From positions 1-57,291 of the forward strand of contig CAISYL010000214.1 in NCBI GenBank assembly GCA_903889655.1: a stretch of 57,291 nucleotides of DNA, given 5' to 3'. Position 1 is the stretch's first letter. Each line of letters opens with the position of its first letter. This stretch comes from an uncultured Alphaproteobacteria bacterium (GTDB lineage: Bacteria > Pseudomonadota > Alphaproteobacteria > Parvibaculales > Parvibaculaceae). Position numbers and translations under genes: made by a program. The notes under the pieces were generated by a model that saw nothing but the letters and a program-made list of their open reading frames with translations, searched no databases and was not told the origin of the DNA. Shown here piece by piece: positions 16,564 through 25,665 of the stretch.

Positions 16564-18998
16564 AATTCACCCTCTCCTGGCTGAAGCAGCCCCTCGAAAC
16601 CGAAGCGTCGCTCGACGAGATCGCCGAACGGCTGACCATGCTCGGCCTCGAAGTCGAGGGCATCGAAGACCCCGCGAAGAAGCTCGCCGACTTCTCGGTC
16701 GCGAAGATCGTCGAGGCGGTGCCGCATCCCGACGCCGACAAGCTCCGCCTCTGCAAGGTCGAGGCGGTGGTCGACGGCAGGAAACAAATCCTGCAGGTCG
16801 TCTGCGGCGCGCCGAATGCGCGGACGGGCCTCACCGGGATTTTCGCGCCGTCGGGCGCGACCATTCCGGCGAACGGCATGGTGCTGAAGCCGACGAAGAT
16901 TCGCGGCGTCGAGTCGAACGGCATGATGTGTTCCGAGCGCGAGCTCGAACTGTCGAACGAGCATGACGGCATCATCGAATTGCCCGACAGCTGGGAGGTC
17001 GGCACGCCGGCGTCCGAAGCGCTGGGCCAGAACGATCCCGTGATCGAAATCGCGATCACGCCGAACCGCCCGGACTGCCTCGGCGTCTATGGCGTCGCCC
17101 GCGATCTCGCGGCGGCGGGCGTCGGCCGGTTGCGCGAAGGTTCTTTCCCGCCGGTCGAAGGCGGTTTCGAAAGTCCCATCGGCATCAGGCTCGAATTCGC
17201 ACCGGGCACCGAGAATGCCTGCCCGGTTTTCGCGGGCCGGCTGATCCGCGGCGTCCGCAACGGGCCGAGCCCCGAATGGCTGCAGAATTATCTGAAGGCG
17301 GTGGGCTTGCGCCCGATCAACGCGCTGGTCGACATTACGAACTTCATTTCGCTCGATCGCGCGCGTCCGCTCCATGTCTATGACGCGGCGAAGGTCAAGG
17401 GCGATCTCCGCGCGCGCTTGGGGCACAAGGGCGAAAAGCTCGTGGCGCTCGACGGCAAGACCTACGACATCGCGCCGGATTATTGCGTGATCGCCGACGA
17501 CGAGAAGGTACTCGGTCTCGCCGGTGTCATGGGCGGCGAAGCCTCGGGCTCGACCGAAGCGACCACCGACGTCTTCATCGAGAGCGCCTATTTCGATCCC
17601 TACCGGACCGCAAAGACGGGCCGCGCGACCGGCATCGTCTCCGATGCGCGCTACCGCTTCGAGCGCGGCATCGATCCGGCCTTCACCGTGCCGGGCCTCG
17701 AGCTCGCGACGAAGATGGTGCTGGAGCTGTGCGGCGGCGAAGCCTCGAAGATCGTCGTCGCCGGCAAGGTGCCGGACACGCACAAGGTCATCGCCTTCGA
17801 TCCGATGCGGGTCGAGAAGCTGACGGGCCTTTCGCTGGCGCGCGCGGAAGCGGAAACGATTCTGACGAAGCTCGGCTTCGGCGTCGCGGAAAAATCCGGC
17901 GGACATCTCGATGTGACGGTGCCGAGCTGGCGCCCGGATATCGACGGCTCCGCCGATCTCGTGGAAGAGATCGTGCGGGTACACGGATTGTCTGAAGTGA
18001 AGTCGGTGGCGCTGCCGCGCGTTCATGCGGTGGCAAAGCCGGTGTTGACGGCGCAGCAGCGGCGCGATCGCCTGGCGCGGCGCATTCTCGCGGCGCGCGG
18101 CCTCGTCGAAACGGTCAACTGGTCCTTCATCTCGGAGGCGCAGGCGAACCTCTTCGGCGGCGGCAATGCGACGCCGGGGCTGAAGCTCGCCAATCCGATC
18201 TCGTCGGACATGAGCCATATGCGGCCGAGCCTGCTGGCCGGCCTGATCGCGGCGGCGGGCCGCAATGTCGATCGCGGCTTTGCCGATGTGGCGCTCTTCG
18301 AAGTGGGTCAGCAATTCGCCGACGACACGCCGGAAGGCCAGTCGACCTCGGCGACCGGCATTCGCCGCGGCACCGCGCGGCCCCTGGGCGCTGGCCGCCA
18401 TTGGCAGGGCAAGGCCGGTCCCGTCGAGGCGCTGGACGCCAAGGCCGATGCGGCGGCGCTGCTCGCGGCTCTCGGCGCGCCGGTCGCGAACCTGCAGGTG
18501 AGCACGGAAGCGCCTTCCTGGTATCACCCCGGCCGCTCGGGTGCCTTCAAGCTCGGACCGAAGGTCGTGCTCGGCTATTTCGGCGAGATCCATCCGCGCG
18601 TGCTGGCGGAACTCGACGTTGCGGGGCCGGTCGTCGGGTTTGAAATCTATCCGGCGGCGATCCCCGAGCCGAAGAAGAAGGCGACGCGTGCGAAGCCCCC
18701 GCTCGACCTCTCGGCCTTCCAGCCGGTGCGCCGCGACTTCGCCTTCGTGGTGGACGCGGGTGTCGGCGCCGATCAGCTGATCCGTGCGGCGCGCAACGTC
18801 GACAGGAAGCTCATCGCCGACGTCTCGCTCTTCGACGTCTTCGAAGGCGGCGCGATGGGCGAAGGCAGAAAGTCGCTCGCGATCGAGGTGACCTTGCGGC
18901 CCGTCGATAAGACGCTGACCGACGAGGACATCGACGCGGTGTCGAAGAAGATCGTCGCGGCGGTCGAGAAGGCGACGGGCGGAACGCTGAGAAGCTAG
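16560..18998 (+). CDS. pheT: Phenylalanyl-tRNA synthetase beta subunit
   Basis: An 812-residue beta chain starting with GTG at 16560, overlapping the pheS stop by 4 bp. The domains are in the usual order: the N-terminal [20 protein letters not shown], a tRNA-binding (EMAP-like) domain with [11 protein letters not shown], a B3/B4 editing region, the B5 domain ([20 protein letters not shown]) and a C-terminal anticodon-binding FDX-ACB domain ([20 protein letters not shown]). It completes the heterotetramer with PheS. No terminator is seen directly after it; a palindromic repeat follows. Confidence 0.97.
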   Translation: MKFTLSWLKQPLETEASLDEIAERLTMLGLEVEGIEDPAKKLADFSVAKIVEAVPHPDADKLRLCKVEAVVDGRKQILQVVCGAPNARTGLTGIFAPSGATIPANGMVLKPTKIRGVESNGMMCSERELELSNEHDGIIELPDSWEVGTPASEALGQNDPVIEIAITPNRPDCLGVYGVARDLAAAGVGRLREGSFPPVEGGFESPIGIRLEFAPGTENACPVFAGRLIRGVRNGPSPEWLQNYLKAVGLRPINALVDITNFISLDRARPLHVYDAAKVKGDLRARLGHKGEKLVALDGKTYDIAPDYCVIADDEKVLGLAGVMGGEASGSTEATTDVFIESAYFDPYRTAKTGRATGIVSDARYRFERGIDPAFTVPGLELATKMVLELCGGEASKIVVAGKVPDTHKVIAFDPMRVEKLTGLSLARAEAETILTKLGFGVAEKSGGHLDVTVPSWRPDIDGSADLVEEIVRVHGLSEVKSVALPRVHAVAKPVLTAQQRRDRLARRILAARGLVETVNWSFISEAQANLFGGGNATPGLKLANPISSDMSHMRPSLLAGLIAAAGRNVDRGFADVALFEVGQQFADDTPEGQSTSATGIRRGTARPLGAGRHWQGKAGPVEALDAKADAAALLAALGAPVANLQVSTEAPSWYHPGRSGAFKLGPKVVLGYFGEIHPRVLAELDVAGPVVGFEIYPAAIPEPKKKATRAKPPLDLSAFQPVRRDFAFVVDAGVGADQLIRAARNVDRKLIADVSLFDVFEGGAMGEGRKSLAIEVTLRPVDKTLTDEDIDAVSKKIVAAVEKATGGTLRS

Positions 18999-19000
18999 CC

Positions 19001-19076
19001 CGTTGTCGCGAGCCGCCGAAGGTGGCGCGGCAATCCATCTTCGCAGACTGGATTGCTTCGCTTCGCTCGCAATGAC
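19001..19076 (+). repeat. REP-like palindromic repeat between pheT and the hydrolase gene
   Basis: An intergenic palindrome starts 2 bp after the pheT stop. GCAATCCA (19030-19037) pairs with TGGATTGC (19049-19056), and the outer arms CGTTGTCGCGAGC and GCTCGCAATGACG are imperfect complements. TTGCTTCGCTTCGCTCGCAA is a sequence I know from dispersed repeats in alphaproteobacterial genomes. It ends about 16 bp before the next start codon and could form a hairpin in the mRNA. Confidence 0.65.
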
Positions 19077-19092
19077 GATCCCGGGAGGAGCG

Positions 19093-19878
19093 ATGGACTT
19101 CGAGGCGTACGAACTCCACAGGCGAGATCTCGATGGTCGCGACATTTTGCTCTGCGGACGGAGCATTGGCGTGGGCCCGTCGATCGTCATGCTGGCCTCG
19201 CTCGGCCGGCCGGGGACGGACTTCGACGAGGTCGCGACGAAGCTCGCGCAGGCCGGATACCGTGTCACGCTGCCGGAGCCGCGCGGGATCGGCGGCAGCG
19301 AGGGGCCGATGGAAGGGCTGACGCTGCACGATCTCGCGGAAGACGTCGCCCATGTCATCGAGCATGTCGCCGGGGCGCCGGTCGCGCTGGCGGGCCATGC
19401 TTTTGGCAACCGGCTCGCGCGGACCACGGCGGCGGATTATCCAACCCTCGTTTCGAAGGTCATGCTGCTCGCCTGCGGCGGTCTCATCGAAATGCCGGAA
19501 AAGGCGCGGGAAGCGTTGATCGGTTGCTTCGACGCATCGCTCTCGCCGGAGGCGCATCTCGAATGCGTGCGCTATGGCTTCTTCGCCAAGGGTAACGATC
19601 CGGAGGTCTGGCGCGACGGTTGGCATCTGCCCGTCATGCTGATGCAGTCGTCGGCCGTGCGCCGCACGCCGGTCGAGGACTGGTGGGAGGCGGGCGGCCA
19701 ACCGATGCTGGTGGTGCAGGCGATGGAGGATGCCATCGCGCTTCCCGCCAATGCGGCCGACCTCAAGGCGCGGATGGGGGAGCGGGTGACTTTGGTGGAG
19801 CTGCCGCAGGCGGGCCATGCCATGCTGCCCGAGCAGCCCGATGCGATCGTCCGGGCCATTCTCGATTTCCTCGCCTGA
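19093..19878 (+). CDS. Alpha/beta-hydrolase
   Basis: A 261-residue protein; ATG 19093 follows a near-ideal GGGAGGAGCG. The hydrolase-fold hallmarks are PSIVMLASLGRPGTDFDEVA, then PEPRGIGGSEGPMEGLTLHD, and a nucleophile-elbow position LAGHAFGNRLAR. The elbow has His-Ala (GHAFG) instead of G-x-S-x-G, so the usual Ser nucleophile is replaced. The catalytic-His region GHAMLPEQPDAI is intact. It may be a non-canonical or inactive member, or a C-C hydrolase-like variant. Longer in-frame starts read through the upstream repeat and were rejected. Confidence 0.8.
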   Translation: MDFEAYELHRRDLDGRDILLCGRSIGVGPSIVMLASLGRPGTDFDEVATKLAQAGYRVTLPEPRGIGGSEGPMEGLTLHDLAEDVAHVIEHVAGAPVALAGHAFGNRLARTTAADYPTLVSKVMLLACGGLIEMPEKAREALIGCFDASLSPEAHLECVRYGFFAKGNDPEVWRDGWHLPVMLMQSSAVRRTPVEDWWEAGGQPMLVVQAMEDAIALPANAADLKARMGERVTLVELPQAGHAMLPEQPDAIVRAILDFLA

Positions 19879-19987
19879 TCCGGCGGCGGGCGGGGATAAG
19901 TTTCGAGAAATACATAAAAAACTTATCCTCATTATCTGCGCCGCCCGAATTCCCATATCCTGTGCCGGAACAGGAGGAGATGGGGCC

Positions 19988-20806
19988 ATGGAACTGAAGA
20001 CGATCCTCTACAAGGTCGCCGATTTCATCGCGACGATCACGCTGTCGCGGCCGAAGCGCCGCAATGCGTGGACGGGGCGGATGCACACGGAATATCGCTG
20101 GGCTCTGGAGCAGGCCGACAAGGACCCGGCGGCGCGCGTCATCGTGGTGACGGGCGACCCGGAAGGCGGCGCCTTCTGCGCGGGGGCCGATCTGGGGGCG
20201 CTCGAAGGCCATTCCGAAAAGGGCCGCTACGATCCGGGCATCGCGGACGACATCGCGCGGCCGGGCTATGGCGTGGCGCCGGAGTTCGACGCCAATTTCG
20301 CCTATCATTTCGGCCTGACGAAGCCCGTCATCGCGGCGATCAACGGGCCGGCGGCGGGGGTCGGCCTGGTGCTCGCGTCCTATGCCGATCTGCGCTTCGC
20401 GGTGCCGGGCGCGAAATTCACGGCGGCGCATGGCCGCTTCAACTTCCCGGCCGAATACGGGCTCTCCTGGCTGCTGCCGCGCATCATCGGATTGACGCAT
20501 GCGAACGACATCCTGCTGTCGAGCCGCGTCTTCACCTCCGACGAGGCGATGGGCTTCCTCAACAGGCTTTTGGCCCCGGACGAGTTGATGCCTTTCGTGC
20601 TGGACTATGCGCGGCGCATGGCCGAGGGCGTTTCGCCGGGATCGCTGAGGGTGACGAAACGTCAGATCTACACGGACCTCCACCGCGACGCGGCGAGCGC
20701 CGTCAACGAGGCCGAGCGCCTGTTATCGGAAATGGCGACGCATCCGGATTATAAGGAAGGCGTGAAGGCATGGATGGAGAAGCGAAAGGCCGAGTGGCAG
20801 GGCTGA
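19988..20806 (+). CDS. Enoyl-CoA hydratase/isomerase family protein
   Basis: A 272-residue crotonase-fold protein. It has TITLSRPKRRNAWTGRM at the N-terminus, the oxyanion-hole segment GAFCAGADLGALE and AAINGPAAGVGLVLASYADLR. The PAEYGLSWLLPRIIG segment holds the position where hydratases carry catalytic Glu. The longer insert between these parts is typical of certain crotonase paralogues. It probably acts on acyl-CoA thioesters, possibly in fatty-acid or aromatic catabolism. The ATG at 19988 follows an AGGAGAT site. Confidence 0.85.
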   Translation: MELKTILYKVADFIATITLSRPKRRNAWTGRMHTEYRWALEQADKDPAARVIVVTGDPEGGAFCAGADLGALEGHSEKGRYDPGIADDIARPGYGVAPEFDANFAYHFGLTKPVIAAINGPAAGVGLVLASYADLRFAVPGAKFTAAHGRFNFPAEYGLSWLLPRIIGLTHANDILLSSRVFTSDEAMGFLNRLLAPDELMPFVLDYARRMAEGVSPGSLRVTKRQIYTDLHRDAASAVNEAERLLSEMATHPDYKEGVKAWMEKRKAEWQG

Positions 20807-20815
20807 CGAGGGGGC

Positions 20816-21442
20816 TTGTTGGGCGTCGGGGGCAAAGAGGCGAGGCGGTGGGGCGGCCGGTTGTTCGGCACGCTTCTTTTAGCCTTTTGCGCGGCCCTTC
20901 CTGCGCATGCCGGCGACATCGAGATCGTCACCACGCGCTTTTGCGATCTGCCGGTGAACGAGCCGATCTATGTCGCAGGCTCGGGCCTGACCGATGAAGA
21001 CGATGCGGTGGCGGCGCGGGTCGCCGACATGCTGCGCCGGAAGGGCCGGACGGTGCAGGAGGCGGAGCCCGACGACGAAGGCGACACGCTGATCCTCTCC
21101 TTCGATATCGATCGCTTTGTGCCGGAGCGGCCGGACGACAAGACGGGCTTCGGCATCGCGGTCAAGGGCGCGAGCGGCAGCGGCGTCAGCGCCAGGATCA
21201 TCGTCCCGAAGCTCAGGAGGGATTACCTGCTTGGGCCCATGACGCCCAAGCCGCCGCCGGGGCCGATCATCACGCTCGATATGCGGCTCGATTTCGGCCA
21301 GTCCCGCCGCGTCTGGCTCGGCCGGGCGTCGGCGGCTCTGGGGCATCGCGACCCGGTCGATCTCGAGCGCGAGATGGCGGACCTTCTGGTGAATGCGCTG
21401 CTGAACCCGCCTGCCGACAAGTGCGTGGCGCCGCCGGAGTGA
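20816..21442 (+). CDS. Secreted hypothetical protein
   Basis: A 208-residue frame. The start is a TTG at 20816 (or 20819) preceded by GAGGGGGC. The N-terminus has a basic patch and a hydrophobic core (RLFGTLLLAFCAALPAHAGD), a Sec signal peptide with a likely cleavage after AHA. The mature part begins IEIVTTRFCDLPVNEPIYVAG and has further strand-rich segments ending in CVAPPE. I do not recognise the family. It is 9 bp after the enoyl-CoA hydratase gene, probably co-transcribed. Expected in the periplasm. Confidence 0.65.
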   Translation: MLGVGGKEARRWGGRLFGTLLLAFCAALPAHAGDIEIVTTRFCDLPVNEPIYVAGSGLTDEDDAVAARVADMLRRKGRTVQEAEPDDEGDTLILSFDIDRFVPERPDDKTGFGIAVKGASGSGVSARIIVPKLRRDYLLGPMTPKPPPGPIITLDMRLDFGQSRRVWLGRASAALGHRDPVDLEREMADLLVNALLNPPADKCVAPPE

Positions 21443-21474
21443 GAGGCGGCGGCAGCCGTATTTGCAAGCGTCCA

Positions 21475-21626
21475 CCCCTCACCCTGCTCCGGCTAAGGCT
21501 CGGGGTAGGCCCCGAGCCAAGCCTCCGCATTCCTCTCTCCCCCCGCCCGGGCTCCGGTGGAGGCGGGAGCGCCTTGGCGAGAGGGGAGAGGGAGGAACGA
21601 GCACCAGCGAGCGGAGGGTGAGGGGA
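21475..21626 (+). repeat. Nested palindromic (MITE-like) element upstream of lepA
   Basis: CCCCTCACCCT...CTCCG (21475-21491) is inversely repeated by CGGAGGGTGAGGGG (21612-21625). Inside, GGCTCGGGG/CCCCGAGCC forms a 9-bp stem, CCTCTCTCCCC is mirrored by GAGAGGGGAGAGG, and the centre is CCCGCC...GGCGGG. Several inverted arms around one centre are typical of non-autonomous palindromic repeat elements in alphaproteobacteria. No transposase is encoded. Confidence 0.6.
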
Positions 21627-21675
21627 GGGAAAGGAGGCGGTGTGGTGTGTATCCGTGAAGCGAAATCCCGCCGGA

Positions 21676-21705
21676 TTGGCTTCAAACCCCCTCCAGTGCT
21701 ATATG
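21676..21705 (+). promoter_or_regulatory. Promoter of lepA
   Basis: TTGGCT (21676-21681) and TATATG (21700-21705) are 18 bp apart, 26 bp before the lepA ATG. This is a reasonable housekeeping promoter, downstream of the palindromic element. Confidence 0.5.
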
Positions 21706-21730
21706 GGCGCGCCTGAGTACAGAAAGCCCC

Positions 21731-23533
21731 ATGACAGACCTCGCTCATATCCGCAATTTCTCCATCATCGCCCATATCGACCACGGGAAATCGACCCTTG
21801 CCGACCGGCTGATCCAGCTTTGCGGCGGGCTCGAGGCCCGGGAGATGAAGGAGCAAGTGCTCGATTCGATGGATATCGAGCGCGAGCGCGGCATCACCAT
21901 CAAGGCCCAGACGGTCCGCCTCGATTACAAGGCGCAGAACGGCGAGATGTATGAGCTGAACCTCATCGACACGCCGGGCCATGTCGACTTCGCCTATGAG
22001 GTCAACCGTTCGCTGGCCGCCTGCGAAGGCTCGCTGCTGGTCGTCGATGCGAGCCAGGGCGTCGAAGCGCAGACGCTCGCCAATGTCTATCAGGCATTGG
22101 AAGTGAACCACGAGGTCGTGCCGGTCCTGAACAAGATCGACCTGCCTGCCGCAGATCCGGCCAAGACCCGCCAGCAGATCGAGGACGTGATCGGCCTCGA
22201 CGCTTCGGATGCGGTCGAGATTTCGGCCAAGAGCGGCATCGGCATCCCCGACGTGCTGGAAGCGATCGTGCATCGGCTGCCGGCGCCCAGGGGCGACATC
22301 AAGGCGCCGCTGAAGGCGATGCTGGTCGACAGCTGGTACGACAGCTATCTCGGCGTCGTCGTGCTGGTGCGCATCATCGACGGCGAGATGAAGAAGGGCC
22401 AGCGCGTGCTGATGATGCGCACGGGCGGCACCTATACGATCGAGCAGGTCGGCATCTTCCGCCCGAAGCGCGAGAACGTCGCGAGCCTGACGCCGGGCGA
22501 GATCGGCTTTTTCACCGCCTCGATCAAGGAGGTGGCCGACACGCGCGTCGGCGATACGGTGACGGAGGAGCGCCGCCCCTGCGCCGAGGCGTTGCCGGGC
22601 TTCAAGCCGGCGCAGCCGGTGGTCTTTTGCGGCCTCTTCCCGGTCGACGCGTCCGAATTCGAGGATCTGCGCGAGGCGATGGGCAAGCTTCGCCTCAACG
22701 ACGCGAGTTTCGAGTTCGAGATGGAAACCTCGGCCGCGCTCGGGTTCGGCTTCCGCTGCGGTTTCCTCGGCCTGCTCCATCTCGAAATCATCCGTGAGCG
22801 GATCGAGCGCGAATTCAACATCGATCTCATCACCACGGCGCCGTCGGTCATCTACCATCTGCACATGACGGACGGCTCGGTGATCGACATGCACAATCCG
22901 GCCGACATGCCGGACACGATGAAGATCGATCACATCGAGGAGCCATGGATCAAGGCGACGATCCTGGTGCCCGACGAATATCTAGGTTCGGTGCTGAAGC
23001 TCTGCGAGGACCGGCGCGGCCATCAGGTCGACCTCACCTATGCCGGTTCGCGCGCGATGCTCGTCTATCGCCTGCCGCTCAACGAAGTCGTGCTCGATTT
23101 CTACGACCGGCTGAAATCGGTGAGCCGCGGCTATGCAAGCTTCGATTATCACATCGAGGGTTATGAAGAGGGCGACCTCGTCAAGATGACGATCCTCGTC
23201 AATGACGAGCTGGTCGACGCACTTTCGACCGTCGTGCACCGGAGCCGCGCCGAGCAGCGCGGCCGCGCCATGTGCGAGAAGCTGAAGGAACTGATCCCCA
23301 AGCATCTCTTCAAGATCCCGATCCAGGCCGCGATCGGCGGCCGCATCGTGGCGCGCGAGACGATCGCCGCCATGCGCAAGGACGTGACGGCCAAGTGCTA
23401 TGGCGGCGACATCAGCCGCAAGCGCAAGCTCCTCGACAAGCAGAAAGAGGGCAAGAAGAAGATGCGGCAGTTCGGCCGCGTCGACATCCCTCAGGATGCT
23501 TTCATCGCAGCCCTGAAGATGGACGAGAACTGA
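21731..23533 (+). CDS. lepA: Elongation factor 4 (LepA)
   Basis: A 600-residue translational GTPase. It has G1 AHIDHGKST, the effector segment [13 protein letters not shown]3 DTPGHVDF, G4 NKIDLP and a SAKSG-type G5. Domains II and III and the characteristic LepA C-terminal domain ([13 protein letters not shown] near the end) are present. EF4 promotes back-translocation and recovery of stalled ribosomes and associates with the membrane. The standard length indicates an intact gene. It has its own promoter and ends at a strong bidirectional terminator. Confidence 0.97.
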   Translation: MTDLAHIRNFSIIAHIDHGKSTLADRLIQLCGGLEAREMKEQVLDSMDIERERGITIKAQTVRLDYKAQNGEMYELNLIDTPGHVDFAYEVNRSLAACEGSLLVVDASQGVEAQTLANVYQALEVNHEVVPVLNKIDLPAADPAKTRQQIEDVIGLDASDAVEISAKSGIGIPDVLEAIVHRLPAPRGDIKAPLKAMLVDSWYDSYLGVVVLVRIIDGEMKKGQRVLMMRTGGTYTIEQVGIFRPKRENVASLTPGEIGFFTASIKEVADTRVGDTVTEERRPCAEALPGFKPAQPVVFCGLFPVDASEFEDLREAMGKLRLNDASFEFEMETSAALGFGFRCGFLGLLHLEIIRERIEREFNIDLITTAPSVIYHLHMTDGSVIDMHNPADMPDTMKIDHIEEPWIKATILVPDEYLGSVLKLCEDRRGHQVDLTYAGSRAMLVYRLPLNEVVLDFYDRLKSVSRGYASFDYHIEGYEEGDLVKMTILVNDELVDALSTVVHRSRAEQRGRAMCEKLKELIPKHLFKIPIQAAIGGRIVARETIAAMRKDVTAKCYGGDISRKRKLLDKQKEGKKKMRQFGRVDIPQDAFIAALKMDEN

Positions 23534-23555
23534 AAAGTTCGGACGAATTCAAATG

Positions 23556-23590
23556 GAAAAAGCCGCTCCTCGAAAGGAGCGGCTTTTTTA
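23556..23590. terminator. Bidirectional terminator between lepA and the minus-strand gene
   Basis: AGCCGCTCCT (23561-23570) pairs with AGGAGCGGCT (23575-23584) across a CGAA loop. An A-run precedes and a T-run follows, so it can terminate both the lepA transcript and the opposing small gene. Confidence 0.9.
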
Positions 23591-23602
23591 TTGGCCGAAT
23601 AT

Positions 23603-23887
23603 TCAGCGCGTGACGCGAATGAGCCCGGCGATGACGATGCCGATGACGCCCAGCACGGCCCAGGCCGGATAGCTGAAGACGGTATTGAGCGGGCCGGACA
23701 CGGCGGCCGCATGCGCCGCGACCCAGGCGAGGAAGCTGTCGAGCGAGGTCTGGCTCAGAAGGGCCCAGAGTTCGGCCAGCGAGCGGATCTCGACCTTGCC
23801 CGCCTCGAGCGACCGCAACGCATCCGAGCCCAGCGCCATCAGCGCGAGCGTGATCAGCAGCAGTCCGATTATCCGAAACAGAACCAT
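23603..23887 (-). CDS. Small two-helix membrane protein
   Basis: About 94 residues from MVLFRIIGLLLITLALMALG (first membrane helix) to a second hydrophobic segment (WAVLGVIGIVIAGLIRV). Between them is an amphipathic linker (LRSLEAGKVEIRSLAELWAL). It is a probable inner-membrane protein of unknown function. The start was chosen at the first Met of the hydrophobic segment; the longer frame to 23971 would add a leader unlike a signal. It is convergent with lepA through a shared terminator. Confidence 0.6.
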   Translation of the reverse strand: MVLFRIIGLLLITLALMALGSDALRSLEAGKVEIRSLAELWALLSQTSLDSFLAWVAAHAAAVSGPLNTVFSYPAWAVLGVIGIVIAGLIRVTR

Positions 23888-24009
23888 GACAAGAGCCCCC
23901 CAGCTCCACGCGAAAGGTTGTTCAACACGAAGCCTGACGGTAGCGGCAACCACTGTCCCAAACAAGCACACTCATTGCGCCGGGAGAGGCAAATACCCGC
24001 TCGCGCTGG

Positions 24010-24037
24010 TTGATTCAGCCCTTTCCTCTTGTATAGT
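24010..24037 (+). promoter_or_regulatory. Promoter of tRNA-Ser
   Basis: TTGATT (24010-24015) and TATAGT (24032-24037) are 16 bp apart. The tRNA 5' end is 36 bp downstream of the -10, so a short 5' leader would be removed by RNase P. Confidence 0.55.
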
Positions 24038-24072
24038 GCCGGCCGCGATCGGCTGCTCAGCCGTTTCGAGCC

Positions 24073-24162
24073 GGAGGGATGGCCGAGTGGCTGAAGGCGC
24101 ACGCTTGGAAAGCGTGTTTGCGGGAAACCGTAACGTGGGTTCGAATCCCACTCCCTCCGCCA
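24073..24162 (+). tRNA. tRNA-Ser(GGA)
   Basis: The acceptor stem GGAGGGA pairs with TCCCTCC, with discriminator G and an encoded CCA. The anticodon arm CACGC/GCGTG holds loop TTGGAAA, so the anticodon is GGA, reading UCC and UCU. A long variable arm (class II) precedes the T-arm with GTTCGAATC. The 90-nt length fits serine tRNA. An antisense open frame beginning [18 protein letters not shown] is the well-known spurious translation of this tRNA. Confidence 0.97.
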
Positions 24163-24362
24163 ATGGCGATCCGGCAATATTTTCAGAAACTTATGGTGAG
24201 CCAGCGGGCCTCTGAAGAGGCGCGCCCGCATGCTTTGGCATCGCTTGACGCCGAGCCTTCATGGGCCGGCGGAGCCGTCGCCGCGCCCTGACGAGGACTC
24301 CCTGCGACAGTTTTGCACCAGAAGCCTGCAAAATGATGGTTAATGCCTGCGCCGCAAGTCGA

Positions 24363-24926
24363 TCAGGAGGTTTTCGCGACCGTGACCGACCGGCGGGGGC
24401 GGAGATAGGCGGTCTCCGACATGGTGATCGGCCCGGTGATGAAGGTCGAGATCGGCGAGGTGTAGGTGTAGGTCACCTCGGCCATGATGATACCCGTGTT
24501 GGCCGTCGTCAGGCCCGTGGGCAGGGTCACGGAGGAGTTCACCGTCCTGGCGGTGGCGCCGCCATAGGCGGAACTCCAGGCGACGGTCGTCACGTTGCTG
24601 GCGTTCGCCACGACGCTCGAGATGACGATCTTGACCGCGCTGGTGTTGTAGGGCGTCAGGATCGCCGAGCTGACGGAAAAAATGTCGGTGAGATCGGATG
24701 TGCTCACCGATGGCACCTGCGCGACGAGGTCGGCGGCCGTCTGCGCGACATTGGTGACGCGGCGCGACGCCGTGAGCGCGTCGGATGTTTCCAGCGTGCC
24801 GAAGTAGAGCGTCAGCATCAGCGGCACGATCAGCGCGAATTCGACCGCGGCAAGGCCGCGTACGTCGCGCCAGAAGCGTGGCGGCGTTTTGATGGATATT
24901 TTCCTGCGGGTCGGTGCGGCGCTCAT
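24363..24926 (-). CDS. TadE-family pilus pseudopilin
   Basis: A 187-residue protein. After a basic N-terminus it has RGLAAVEFALIVPLMLTLYF, the TadE membrane segment with the conserved Glu of processed pseudopilins. The rest is a Ser/Thr-rich extracytoplasmic domain (YGGATARTVNSSVTLPTG). TadE/TadF pseudopilins are processed by the CpaA/TadV peptidase and help Flp pilus assembly. It is 14 bp downstream of another TadE-type gene at 24941, so the two form an operon divergent from the TadG gene. Confidence 0.85.
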   Translation of the reverse strand: MSAAPTRRKISIKTPPRFWRDVRGLAAVEFALIVPLMLTLYFGTLETSDALTASRRVTNVAQTAADLVAQVPSVSTSDLTDIFSVSSAILTPYNTSAVKIVISSVVANASNVTTVAWSSAYGGATARTVNSSVTLPTGLTTANTGIIMAEVTYTYTSPISTFITGPITMSETAYLRPRRSVTVAKTS

Positions 24927-24940
24927 GAGCCTCTATCCGG

Positions 24941-25483
24941 TCAAGACGTATAGGGTTCGTTGCGGAACGCGATGCTCGACTGGATGAGCCGCGTGCTGCC
25001 GGTATTGTTGGCAAGGCCGACCGGCAGCGGGCTGATGACGCTCCAGACATAGAAGGCGCGGATCAGCACGATGTCGCCCGCGCTGCCCATGTTGAACTGA
25101 AGCGTCGTGACGAGATTGCCGTTCTGGTCGACCGGCGTCGGAAAGGCGACGCTGGCGAAGGTGGAATAGGTCCGCACATCGAGCTTCAGGTTGGAGGTGC
25201 AGTTCGAGACCATGACGACGTTGTTGCAGATTTGCTGAACGAGTTGCGTCGCCGTCATGTTGCCGGTCTGCGCCTGCCCCGTGCGGATCAACCGGCCGAC
25301 GTCGTTGAGCGAATTCTCGATCGTCGCGCTGACGAAGAAAATCATGCCGGCTTCGATGATCGCGAAGAGCAGCGTGAAGAAAGGAATGGCGGTGAGCGCG
25401 AACTCGACGGCGACGCTCGCGCGTTCGGCCCGCATGAAGCGCGCCATTAACCGTCTCGCTCCGGACTTTTCATTTCGCGTCAT
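24941..25483 (-). CDS. TadE-family pilus pseudopilin
   Basis: A 180-residue protein with RASVAVEFALTAIPFFTLLF as the pseudopilin hydrophobic segment, then a Cys-containing (QQICNNVVMVSNC) extracytoplasmic domain. The pair of TadE-like genes supplies the TadE/TadF components of the Tad system. The start at 25483 (MTRNEKSGARR) is likely. ATG 25447 (MARFMRAERA) has a purine-rich GGAGCGAGACGG upstream and is an alternative. Longer frames are not supported. Confidence 0.8.
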   Translation of the reverse strand: MTRNEKSGARRLMARFMRAERASVAVEFALTAIPFFTLLFAIIEAGMIFFVSATIENSLNDVGRLIRTGQAQTGNMTATQLVQQICNNVVMVSNCTSNLKLDVRTYSTFASVAFPTPVDQNGNLVTTLQFNMGSAGDIVLIRAFYVWSVISPLPVGLANNTGSTRLIQSSIAFRNEPYTS

Positions 25484-25665
25484 GGGGAGGCGCTCGCTTC
25501 GAATTCTAAGCAAAATTGCGAATATTTTCGCTCGTCGACACCGCGCGGCGTAAGCCCGCAACTCCATATCGTGCAGCTTGAATATTGACGGCACGTTAAC
25601 TTTCCGCGCGCCAAAATCGCCTCTCGAATTTCCACGGCCCGCATTGCGGGAGACCGGACATCGCC

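Noticed and set aside
16509-19427. A 972-residue minus-strand ORF
   Set aside because: It is antisense to pheT, which is a complete and well-conserved gene. GC-rich codon bias creates long open frames on the opposite strand.
23869-24231. Minus-strand ORFs across the tRNA-Ser, including the one starting [18 protein letters not shown] (23972-24163)
   Set aside because: They are antisense translations of the tRNA and its flanks. This protein string is a well-known annotation artefact of tRNA-Ser.
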